NCBI RefSeq assembly: GCF_013177635.1 | Contig: NZ_CP030944.1 | Coordinates: 2,232,001 to 2,296,000 of the forward strand | Direction of reading: 5' to 3' | Length of the DNA: 64,000 nucleotides | DNA from: Arcobacter aquimarinus | GTDB taxonomy: Bacteria > Campylobacterota > Campylobacteria > Campylobacterales > Arcobacteraceae | Shown: in pieces, positions 56,154 to 62,611 of the stretch | How positions within the stretch are numbered: position 1 is the stretch's first letter | Layout: each line of letters starts with the position of its first letter | Program-made: the position numbers and the translations under genes | The notes under the pieces: model-generated | What the model saw: the letters and a program-made list of their open reading frames with translations, nothing else | Told to the model about the DNA's origin: nothing | Databases searched by the model: none

Positions 56154-57017
56154 TTATTCCGTCCTTTTCAAATAATAATCTGTGATTTCTTCCCGTTTAT
56201 GATTTAAAATTTCACTAATTTGTAATTTAGCTTCTTTTTCAGAAATTCCACTATTAATTTTTTCTTCATATTTATCTCTTGCACTTGTAAATCTAAAATC
56301 GTGGGAGCTAATATCATATTTTTGTAAATCTTCATAATAAGTAGATTTTGAAATTAGTTCATCAGTATTATTTAGAATTTTTTGTTCAAGTTCAAAAGAA
56401 ATTTCTTTTGATTCATAAGTGTGATTTCCTTTTCCTATTAGATTTTCAACTCTTCCATTTTCTAAATATTGAGTTGAATTTTTTATAAGTTCAAATGCTT
56501 CTGCTTGTCTAATTGAAAGTTCATATTGGCATTGTGCTATTAAGCCAGTTATAGCTCTATCTTCATATAAATTTGAAATTACATTTTCAACATTATCAAT
56601 ATATCTATTTTCAATTATTATTTCTGCTTGGTCTTTTAAAATAGATACTCTATTATCAAAAAAATCTTTATCTTCATAATGTAGTGGAATATGAATATTT
56701 TGTTGTTCAAGACCTTTTAACATTGAAGAAAAGCCCCTTAAATAGTTTTCTTGGGTTTTGCTTGATAAATCTTCTAATCTTTGATTAAAAAATTTATCAA
56801 GGTTATCTTTTGTGAATAGATTATTTAATTTCCCCTCTAAATTTTGAGATTGAAAATAGTTTGATATATCTTTTAAATACATTTCTCTTTTTTCAGCCAG
56901 TTTATCAGAGTGAGTGAGATTATCATTTTTTCCAACTCTTCCAACTCCAAAAGCTTCAAGACGGTGGAAAGCGTCTTTTATTTGTTTTTCAAAATTTCCA
57001 CCTTTTAAATTAGCCAT
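56154..57017 (-). CDS. Compact tyrosine recombinase
   Basis: A 287-aa protein with an N-terminal SAM-like core-binding domain (about residues 55-120, KTQENYLRGFSSML) and a catalytic domain that keeps the full set: R170 in SIRQAEAFEL, K196 in IGKGNHTYE, H239-x-x-R242 in SSHDFRFT, H273 in ILNHKREEITDYYL and Y281 or Y282. It lacks long arm-binding extensions and could act as a resolvase, phase-variation switch or excision helper. It is 3 nt downstream of an HTH gene; together they appear to be an operon. Confidence 0.8.
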   Translation of the reverse strand: MANLKGGNFEKQIKDAFHRLEAFGVGRVGKNDNLTHSDKLAEKREMYLKDISNYFQSQNLEGKLNNLFTKDNLDKFFNQRLEDLSSKTQENYLRGFSSMLKGLEQQNIHIPLHYEDKDFFDNRVSILKDQAEIIIENRYIDNVENVISNLYEDRAITGLIAQCQYELSIRQAEAFELIKNSTQYLENGRVENLIGKGNHTYESKEISFELEQKILNNTDELISKSTYYEDLQKYDISSHDFRFTSARDKYEEKINSGISEKEAKLQISEILNHKREEITDYYLKRTE

Positions 57018-57020
57018 ATT

Positions 57021-57383
57021 TTATAGTCCATTTTGTTTATAGAATTTTTCAATAGTTCCACGAGAGATTTTAACTCTATGATTTTCAAAAAGAAAATTAG
57101 TAATTGATAAGCTGCCACTTCCATTTTTTCTTAAATCAAGAATTTCATTAGCGTATTTTTTTATAAATGGATTTTTCACATTATCAAAATTTATAAGAGA
57201 TTTATTTTTATGAGCTTCTTTTTGAATTTCAACTAATATAAAAAATCCACTCATAATTCTATTTTTTGTTAAGGTTTGATTTTCTAAATATTTTAAATAT
57301 CTTTTTGAAAACATTTCAAAATCTTCAATTGTTTTAAATCCCAGTATTTTTGAATAATAGGCTTTTTTCTTTTGAGTAAACAT
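57021..57383 (-). CDS. HTH DNA-binding protein
   Basis: A 120-aa protein. ATG 57383 is chosen because AAAGGAG lies 8 nt before it; the upstream in-frame TTG at 57413 lies inside a palindrome. The C-terminal segment LDLRKNGSGSLSITNFLFENHRVKISRGTIEKFYKQ has the form of a resolvase/MarR-like HTH, with the recognition helix ISRGTIEKFY. It may regulate its own operon, which includes the compact recombinase. Family not recognised. Confidence 0.6.
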   Translation of the reverse strand: MFTQKKKAYYSKILGFKTIEDFEMFSKRYLKYLENQTLTKNRIMSGFFILVEIQKEAHKNKSLINFDNVKNPFIKKYANEILDLRKNGSGSLSITNFLFENHRVKISRGTIEKFYKQNGL

Positions 57384-57399
57384 TTTTATAACTCCTTTA

Positions 57400-57414
57400 A
57401 TTGGTTTAACCAAT
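57400..57414. promoter_or_regulatory. Palindromic operator candidate
   Basis: ATTGGTT-T-AACCAAT, a perfect 7-bp dyad with one central base, 17 nt upstream of the HTH gene start. It is a natural site for autoregulation by the HTH protein. Confidence 0.55.
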
Positions 57415-57731
57415 AAACTCTAAAAGAGAATGATATTTTTTGTTTATTTCTTAACAGAGGTTTAGACCTGTAATTTATTTAAAGGCAGTATTACGAAATG
57501 CCAAGTAGCATTAACGAGAGTTAAAAGGCAGTGAAAAAGTAGAAATAAAAGAACTTAAAAAAACACGGGCAGTAGGTTTTGGCATGAGTGTTTTTGATTT
57601 AAGTATTTGTTAGATTTTAAAAAAGCGATTAGACAAAATTTAGCATATTTTTATACAAAAAATAGCAAAAATAGACACAATAAAAGTGCCATATTTAGGC
57701 TATTCTTTGATTTAACCGCGATTTATATACC
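57415..57731. other. Non-coding region with three GGCAGT repeats
   Basis: No gene is seen in 317 bp. GGCAGT occurs at 57484-57489, 57527-57532 and 57568-57573, 43 and 41 bp apart, each about four helical turns. TGGCA (57580-57584) and TGCCA (57499-57503) are inverted partial copies. These may be Rep iterons or recombinase arm sites. Confidence 0.4.
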
Positions 57732-57774
57732 GCTTCCTATCTCTGTTTAAAAAATTAAACAGAGATAAGGAAGC
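57732..57774. repeat. Long hairpin
   Basis: GCTTCC-TATCTCTGTTTAA pairs with TTAAACAGAGATA-A-GGAAGC, 19 bp with a single bulge and a four-A loop. Possibly the 5' hairpin of a small RNA ending at 57827. Confidence 0.8.
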
Positions 57775-57827
57775 TCCCTCAATGTTAATTTCTAATACAA
57801 ATAACGGGGTGCCACCCCCGTTTTTTT
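57735..57827 (+). ncRNA. Candidate small RNA with strong intrinsic terminator
   Basis: A TATATA -10-like box (57724-57729) precedes a 19-bp hairpin, a single-stranded stretch with CTAATACAAAT, and a GC-rich terminator (AACGGGGT/ACCCCCGTT, then seven T, to 57827). No reading frame of note is present. It is convergent with the 31-codon peptide gene (57836-57931), and would overlap the 3' part of that transcript. An antitoxin RNA is an inference. Confidence 0.4.
57803..57827 (+). terminator. Rho-independent terminator
   Basis: AACGGGGT pairs with ACCCC(C)GTT around GCC, followed by T7 on the plus strand. It is the strongest terminator of the element. Confidence 0.85.
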
Positions 57828-57835
57828 GAATAATG

Positions 57836-57931
57836 TCAGCTAAACATTATCAAAAAGCCATTTGTATTAGTAATTACAGTAGATAACGAATCTAATATAA
57901 CAATAATTGTTAATATGATAGATTTGTTCAT
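57836..57931 (-). CDS. 31-aa hydrophobic peptide, candidate type I toxin
   Basis: ATG 57931 has AAGGAG 7 nt upstream and the frame ends in TGA at 57836. The peptide starts MNKSIILTIIVILDSLSTVI and ends TNTNGFLIMFS: a basic N-terminus, a membrane helix (about residues 5-20) with one aspartate, and a hydrophobic tail. Size and layout fit type I toxins (Fst, Ldr, AapA groups) although the sequence matches none I know. The ribosome site is paired with an upstream anti-SD stretch (57937-57991), as is usual for such toxins. Lying 96 nt after a UDG-like gene, it could also be read through from that operon. Confidence 0.5.
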   Translation of the reverse strand: MNKSIILTIIVILDSLSTVITNTNGFLIMFS

Positions 57932-57936
57932 ATTAG

Positions 57937-57991
57937 AACTCCTTAATAAGATATTAATGCCCTTATGGGCTATGATAAGTTATAAGGAGTT
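57937..57991 (-). promoter_or_regulatory. Leader hairpin masking the peptide ribosome site
   Basis: On the minus strand AACTCCTTA (57991-57983) pairs with TAAGGAGTT (57945-57937), nine pairs plus three more across a bulge, so the SD is buried. Within it GCCC-ATAA-GGGC (57970-57959) makes an inner hairpin. A TATAAC (57984-57979) inside the left arm may be a -10 box; then only part of the leader would be in the RNA. Confidence 0.6.
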
Positions 57992-58027
57992 GGAAGTAAA
58001 AAAGTGCGATTGTTTTGATTTTTTTAA

Positions 58028-58591
58028 CTAAAAAAGTTTTTTAATGGTGTTATCATTGAAAATTAATTCTTTCCATTCTTTAATTTTTTTTTCATTAGCA
58101 TATCTTGAAGGAGTTGGTAAAAATTCAAATTTAATAAAATTACTTTCACAATAGCTTTTTATTTTACATATTTCCATTTTTAAAAAATTTGTTGATTTAT
58201 TAAATGATTTTCTTGTAAAAAAAATTTTTTTTATATTACTACATTTTAAATTATCAATGATATTATCTGTATTCCATTTTTTTACATTTGATATATTATC
58301 ATCTTTAAAACTATTTATTTGTGATTCTTTCATTTCTATACATAAAATTAAATCTGTAATAGCAATTTTTTTATCTTCTAAAAAGTTTTTTTTAATATTT
58401 ATATCTTTACCTTTCAAACTTTCTTCATTCCAAAGTTCTGGCAAAATTTTCCAAAAATAATTTCTATTTCTTCCATAAAAAAAATTAGCTTCATTATTTT
58501 GAATATTAGGATTAAAAGTTCCAATTATTAATATTTCATTATCTAAAAATTTTTTAACACATTCATCATAAAATTTATGTTTGACTATCAT
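58028..58591 (-). CDS. Uracil-DNA glycosylase superfamily protein
   Basis: A 187-aa protein of the UDG fold. The N-terminal motif is ILIIGTFNPN (about residues 20-29) followed by FFYGRNRNYFWKILPELW, as in mismatch or deoxyinosine-type glycosylases, and the C-terminal motif is FLPTPSRYANE, the counterpart of the LPSPS substrate loop. The family removes deaminated or modified bases. A possible defence role against phages with modified DNA is speculative. It is the last gene of a three-gene operon, 1 nt after the small membrane protein gene. Confidence 0.75.
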   Translation of the reverse strand: MIVKHKFYDECVKKFLDNEILIIGTFNPNIQNNEANFFYGRNRNYFWKILPELWNEESLKGKDINIKKNFLEDKKIAITDLILCIEMKESQINSFKDDNISNVKKWNTDNIIDNLKCSNIKKIFFTRKSFNKSTNFLKMEICKIKSYCESNFIKFEFLPTPSRYANEKKIKEWKELIFNDNTIKKLF

Positions 58592-58592
58592 T

Positions 58593-58886
58593 TCAACGAG
58601 CTAACCAAAGTAAAATTCCTAAAAAAATGAAAATTATTAAAGCAGCAATAGGGTCGCTTTTTTCTTGTGTTGTATTATTATCAAGATGACTTTTTCCATA
58701 TATACTTTTATACATATTATTAGCATATGTTCCTGTTCTAACTTGTATAAGTTCTATTTTGTTTCCATATTGAACTTTTACTCTTTCTTTTGCATGATGT
58801 GCTTCTCTACTATTCAAAAAAAATTCTTGAACATTTTTCTGAACACCTTTAATCTTATATTCCAATATTGCTGGTTCAATAGACAT
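58593..58886 (-). CDS. Small tail-anchored membrane protein of the cargo operon
   Basis: A 97-aa protein with a basic soluble part (about residues 1-73) and a C-terminal membrane helix (about 78-95, PIAALIIFIFLGILLWLAR). I recognise no family. It starts with ATG immediately before the lipoprotein gene stop region (58887) and ends 1 nt before the UDG-like gene, so these three are translated from one mRNA. Confidence 0.6.
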   Translation of the reverse strand: MSIEPAILEYKIKGVQKNVQEFFLNSREAHHAKERVKVQYGNKIELIQVRTGTYANNMYKSIYGKSHLDNNTTQEKSDPIAALIIFIFLGILLWLAR

Positions 58887-60056
58887 TTATTTTACCTCTT
58901 TTAATAACTCACAATAATAACCAAGACCTTCTATATCCAAGCTATAAGGTGTTGTTTTTAACAAAGATTGTTTATAAACTTTTAAATTAATTACTTTATC
59001 ATTTTTATCATATCCTTGATATAAAAAATAATCTTTATAACTATCTATATAATTAACTAAAAAAGAATTATTAATTTGTATTGTACTAACTCCTACATCT
59101 AATCTGATTTTCTTAGGAAAGAAAAATAAAAATGATTTATATGATTCACAAGTAAAACTTTTATGTCCAAATATAAAATCTTTAACATTTATTATTTCTT
59201 GTGATTTACCGATTCTTTTTTCCCATTCATTTTTTATTTGAATTTCTTTTTCTCTTTCTTCTTGAACTTTTTGTAAAAGTATTTTATCCCGTTCTGCTGT
59301 AATTTTATGATGTTGGTCTATTAAAAATGGTTTCATAACTTCATATTTTTTAATTTCTTTTTTCCAATATGTTTTACAACTAAGAGTTTGTTTATCAAAA
59401 TTATTTTTTGAATCCGTAAGATTTTCACATAAATCGTCTAATGTACCTTTCCAATTTTTAGCTTCATTTTCCCAAGTTTTTATATCAGCTTTTTCTATTT
59501 GTTCATTTTTATAAGATAGATTATCTTTTTTTCTGATAATTTTCTCCAAATAAAAATACTCATATGGTATTTCTCTATCTGATTTAAATTTACAACTTCT
59601 GCTATCTTCATTATATATTGAACCTTCAAAAGTTGGGCATAGTTCTTTAATTGTATTATATTTATCTGCTTCCAATCGAAGGGAATATTGTAATTGTCTT
59701 ATCTTGTCAAAAAAATTATTTAAATTACCATTATTTTCATTTTTATATACTATATTTAAATTATATAAAGAACAAACAGTATTTTCTGATGTAATTTCTA
59801 CTTTACCTTCTATTGAATTACAATTTTTATTAAAGAATATCAAACTATTCACATCACTGTCTGTGATTTTTTTAGCACATTTTCGTTTATCTGAAATCCA
59901 AGCATTTTTATTTTGTGATATCATATTACACATATTTTCTTCCGAAATATTTTCTTTTGATATTAAATATTTCTGGTCATTATCAAAATCATAATATAAA
60001 TTACAACCACTAAATAAAAATACCATAATAAAAACTAATATAAATCTTAATATCAA
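58887..60056 (-). CDS. Large lipoprotein of the cargo operon
   Basis: A 389-aa protein with lipobox LFSGC (Cys18). The mature part has many lysines and glutamates, seven or so further cysteines, and a coiled-coil region around ITAERDKILLQKVQEEREKE (about residues 250-275). No known domain is seen. It heads a three-gene operon with a tail-anchored protein and a UDG-like protein. It lies directly downstream of the integrase gene. Confidence 0.65.
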   Translation of the reverse strand: MILRFILVFIMVFLFSGCNLYYDFDNDQKYLISKENISEENMCNMISQNKNAWISDKRKCAKKITDSDVNSLIFFNKNCNSIEGKVEITSENTVCSLYNLNIVYKNENNGNLNNFFDKIRQLQYSLRLEADKYNTIKELCPTFEGSIYNEDSRSCKFKSDREIPYEYFYLEKIIRKKDNLSYKNEQIEKADIKTWENEAKNWKGTLDDLCENLTDSKNNFDKQTLSCKTYWKKEIKKYEVMKPFLIDQHHKITAERDKILLQKVQEEREKEIQIKNEWEKRIGKSQEIINVKDFIFGHKSFTCESYKSFLFFFPKKIRLDVGVSTIQINNSFLVNYIDSYKDYFLYQGYDKNDKVINLKVYKQSLLKTTPYSLDIEGLGYYCELLKEVK

Positions 60057-60131
60057 TATATTCCCTTATAATTAAAAATCTAATCTCTTAAAATAATATA
60101 TCAGAATTATTATAAAACCTAATTTAGTTGT

Positions 60132-61997
60132 TTAATTCTTAAAATAAGCCGTCATTTCCATAAAATCTTGCCAATCTATATTTTGGTGTTTTCTAAAAGC
60201 ATTTATAGATTCATTTAATTCATTGGTTAATGAAAAATAACCATCTGCTACCTTTTCGTCTGAATGCCCTTGGATTTTATTTATTACTGTTTCATTAATA
60301 TTTAAAGATAACATATGAGTTTTATATGTATGCCTAAAAGAATATAAAGTATATCTTGAATTATTAAACTCGTCTCTTTTTGTTAAAGTGCCTATTAAAA
60401 AATCTTTATCCCTATTAAAGGCTTTTGAGATTTTTTCTTCGTCTTTTGGAACGGTATTGAATAAATATTCTCTATTTTCTCTTTTTGCTTTTTTCACAAA
60501 ATCTTTTAAATTAAGTTCATTTGCTAAAAAATCGTGAACTAATATAATTCTTTTTGAAGTTGAACTTTTAGAGCCTTTTTGTTCATTTGCTTCAATATAT
60601 AATAATAATTTTTCATTTCCCTCTATTTCTTCAAAATCACAATCAGAAGTTTTTAAATGGACTAATTCAGAAACCCGTGAACCAACAAAAAACATAATTA
60701 AAGGAATATAAAATTTTGCTATTAAAATATTTTTATCTTTAACATAAGAAGATTTTAATTTTTGGAAAAGTATTTTATAAGGTTTATACTCTTTATTGAA
60801 AATCTTTTTCAACATTTCGTCTTTAAATGGTTCTGCGTTTTCTTTATCTCTTATTTGATTATTTTTTACTTTTGAATTTAGTTCTCTTTTTATAACTTCT
60901 AAATAATCAGATAACTCTAAATTATCGTCGCTTGATATGTATTTTTTCTTTGCTAAATAATCTATATATCTTTTTATTGCTTGTAAGTCTGATTTAATTG
61001 TTTTTATACTTCTTAATTCTTCTTTTGAAGCTTTTTTATTTTTCATATAAGCAAAATAAAAACTGTATGATTCGCTTAAATTTACTGGCTTTTTGGGAAT
61101 TTGTGGGATTATTTTTATAACTTCTCTTAATGTATCTATTGTTATAGATTGAGCTGTATGTTCATTTTTTCTATCTTTTATAAATTCTGTTAATATCTCT
61201 GATATTTTTTTTACTTTTGCTCCATTTGTTTTTGAATCTTCTAAAATTTTATCTGTATAATTACAATAATTATATAAAAAATCTTTCTCTATCTCTTCTA
61301 TTGATTTATATTTTTGTTTTTGTTCATGTGTATATGAAGTAGAATGTATGTTATTTGCTTCTGTATTGAATGATTTTTCATTTAGGGGTATAAAATTATC
61401 TCCAAATCTATTAAGAGCCCTTTGACGGTCAATTTTGAGTATTTGTGCTTCTGTTTTGAATAACATACTTAAAAAATCTAATAAATCTTTCTCATTTGTT
61501 GATGTTCTTAATCTATTATATAACTCTTTTAATTCTGTGGTGCTTCTTTTTACTATATCTTTTCCGTGTTTTTTAAGTGGTGTTTTAATTTGTTGATAAC
61601 TTCCTACGGCTAAATGCTCAAAAGTTTGTAATGCTTTATCTATAACTTCTGGTTGCCCTCCACTTAATTTGATTTTACCTAATATTGGGTCTTCTTTTTC
61701 AATTTTAAATAATTCTGATAAATGATTGTGTCTTAATTCTTCCAATTGTTTATTTTCTACAAGTGCTTGTTCTTTATAATTATCTAAAACATTTATAATC
61801 TCTGTTATATTAAAAGGCAATGGTTTTCCTTGGCTCTTGATATATTCAAATATATCTCTTGTTAATTTGTTGAAGATTATAACTAATTTAGAAGCTTTTT
61901 TACAATTAGTATGTTTTGTATTGAATGAATAAAAATAGTCTGTGTTGGGGATTCTTCTTTTATAAAAATAGTATCTGTTCTTTTTATATAAATACAT
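60132..61997 (-). CDS. Tyrosine integrase of the element
   Basis: A 621-aa tyrosine recombinase. The catalytic residues are R441 in GSRVSELVHLK, K in the EQKGSKSSTSKR stretch, R555 in YSFRHTYKTH (Tyr in place of the first His), H578 in IQGHSDEKV and Y587 in DGYFSL. Before the catalytic domain lie a core-binding domain (about residues 305-380) and a long N-terminal region (1-300) that is typical of large tRNA-targeting integrases. The gene is next to the intact tRNA-Ser and its promoter region bears repeated TGTTATC sites. It should integrate and excise the element at the 21-bp repeats. Confidence 0.92.
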   Translation of the reverse strand: MYLYKKNRYYFYKRRIPNTDYFYSFNTKHTNCKKASKLVIIFNKLTRDIFEYIKSQGKPLPFNITEIINVLDNYKEQALVENKQLEELRHNHLSELFKIEKEDPILGKIKLSGGQPEVIDKALQTFEHLAVGSYQQIKTPLKKHGKDIVKRSTTELKELYNRLRTSTNEKDLLDFLSMLFKTEAQILKIDRQRALNRFGDNFIPLNEKSFNTEANNIHSTSYTHEQKQKYKSIEEIEKDFLYNYCNYTDKILEDSKTNGAKVKKISEILTEFIKDRKNEHTAQSITIDTLREVIKIIPQIPKKPVNLSESYSFYFAYMKNKKASKEELRSIKTIKSDLQAIKRYIDYLAKKKYISSDDNLELSDYLEVIKRELNSKVKNNQIRDKENAEPFKDEMLKKIFNKEYKPYKILFQKLKSSYVKDKNILIAKFYIPLIMFFVGSRVSELVHLKTSDCDFEEIEGNEKLLLYIEANEQKGSKSSTSKRIILVHDFLANELNLKDFVKKAKRENREYLFNTVPKDEEKISKAFNRDKDFLIGTLTKRDEFNNSRYTLYSFRHTYKTHMLSLNINETVINKIQGHSDEKVADGYFSLTNELNESINAFRKHQNIDWQDFMEMTAYFKN

Positions 61998-62084
61998 AAT
62001 ATTTCGCCTTTATTAAGACAAAACATTCTTAAAGTTACCTAAAATGTTCTCCATTTTTTAAGTGATTTTTAATAATCAAGAAAA

Positions 62085-62129
62085 TGTTATCTAATTTGAT
62101 AATTATGTTATCAACAAAAAAGGATAACA
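62085..62129. repeat. TGTTATC repeats near the right end
   Basis: TGTTATC at 62085-62091 and 62106-62112 (21 bp apart, two helical turns), with GATAACA inverted at 62123-62129. They lie between the integrase start and the core site, where arm-type integrase or excisionase sites are expected. Confidence 0.45.
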
Positions 62130-62230
62130 AAATAGCCTAAAACAGGGAACAAATGAATAACATAACGGAAAACAAAAAGATTTTATATTTTTTAAAAGCT
62201 TGATTTTAAGGGGATTTTGTTTAGAAATGA

Positions 62231-62251
62231 AAAATGGCAGAGAGCAAGGGA
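62231..62251. repeat. Right attachment site at the tRNA-Ser 3' end
   Basis: The copy of the 21-bp direct repeat that belongs to the intact tRNA-Ser; it covers the last 17 nt of the tRNA and four A beyond it. Partner copy at 53644-53664. Confidence 0.92.
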
Positions 62252-62323
62252 TTCGAACCCTCGGAGGCGTGAACCTCGCCGGTTTTCAAAACCGGTACAA
62301 TCGACCAACTCTGTCAACTCTCT
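62235..62323 (-). tRNA. tRNA-Ser (TGA)
   Basis: An 89-nt class II tRNA with a long variable arm and encoded CCA. The anticodon loop TTTGAAA gives TGA; acceptor AGAGAGT pairs with GCTCTCT; discriminator G73 fits serine. Its 3' end is the element's integration target and stays intact after insertion. Confidence 0.97.
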
Positions 62324-62332
62324 ACACATATA

Positions 62333-62419
62333 TGGTGCGAATGGTGAGAATCGAACTCACACTCCGAAACCGGAACGGGATTTTAAGTCCCGCGCGTCTA
62401 CCTATTCCGCCACACTCGC
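62333..62419 (-). tRNA. tRNA-Leu (TAA)
   Basis: An 87-nt class II tRNA. Anticodon loop CTTAAAA gives TAA; acceptor GCGAGTG pairs with CATTCGC; discriminator A73 and CCA are encoded. It is first in the tRNA cluster, 50 nt downstream of a consensus promoter, and 9 nt before tRNA-Ser. Confidence 0.97.
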
Positions 62420-62468
62420 ACATTTTAAGTAAGTCAATTTTAAGTTGTTCTACTTAAATTGGACTGGA

Positions 62469-62497
62469 ATTATAATAGGTTTTTTTTTATTTGTCAA
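62469..62497 (-). promoter_or_regulatory. Consensus promoter of the tRNA cluster
   Basis: On the minus strand TTGACA (62497-62492), 17-nt spacer, TATAAT (62474-62469): a perfect sigma-70 promoter, the only one seen in the window. It serves tRNA-Leu, tRNA-Ser and, before insertion, tRNA-Cys. Confidence 0.9.
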
Positions 62498-62568
62498 GAG
62501 ATTTTTAAATAAAATTTGAAATTTATAAAATTTTTTATATTTTAATAAAAATTGAACAGCAATAAATG

Positions 62569-62574
62569 TATAAT
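62569..62574 (+). promoter_or_regulatory. Candidate -10 box for ilvD
   Basis: TATAAT at 62569-62574, 37 nt before the ilvD start; a second TATAAT lies at 62582-62587. No suitable -35 box is evident. Confidence 0.4.
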
Positions 62575-62611
62575 CTAAAGATATAATTTATGCATAATTA
62601 AAGGATTGAAA

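Larger units (their letters stand above)
53644..62251. mobile_element. 8.6-kb integrative element in tRNA-Ser
   Basis: The boundaries are the two 21-bp direct repeats at the tRNA-Ser 3' end. Inside are a tyrosine integrase next to the intact tRNA, a ColE2-type Rep protein, a J-domain protein, an HTH protein with a compact tyrosine recombinase, a three-gene cargo operon and a structured non-coding region with a candidate toxin peptide. No conjugation or capsid genes are seen, so it is probably an integrated plasmid, a mobilisable element, or a satellite that borrows transfer functions. Confidence 0.9.

Noticed and set aside
62200-62457. Two overlapping plus-strand frames of 71-85 codons
   Set aside because: They are the reverse side of the tRNA-Ser and tRNA-Leu genes.
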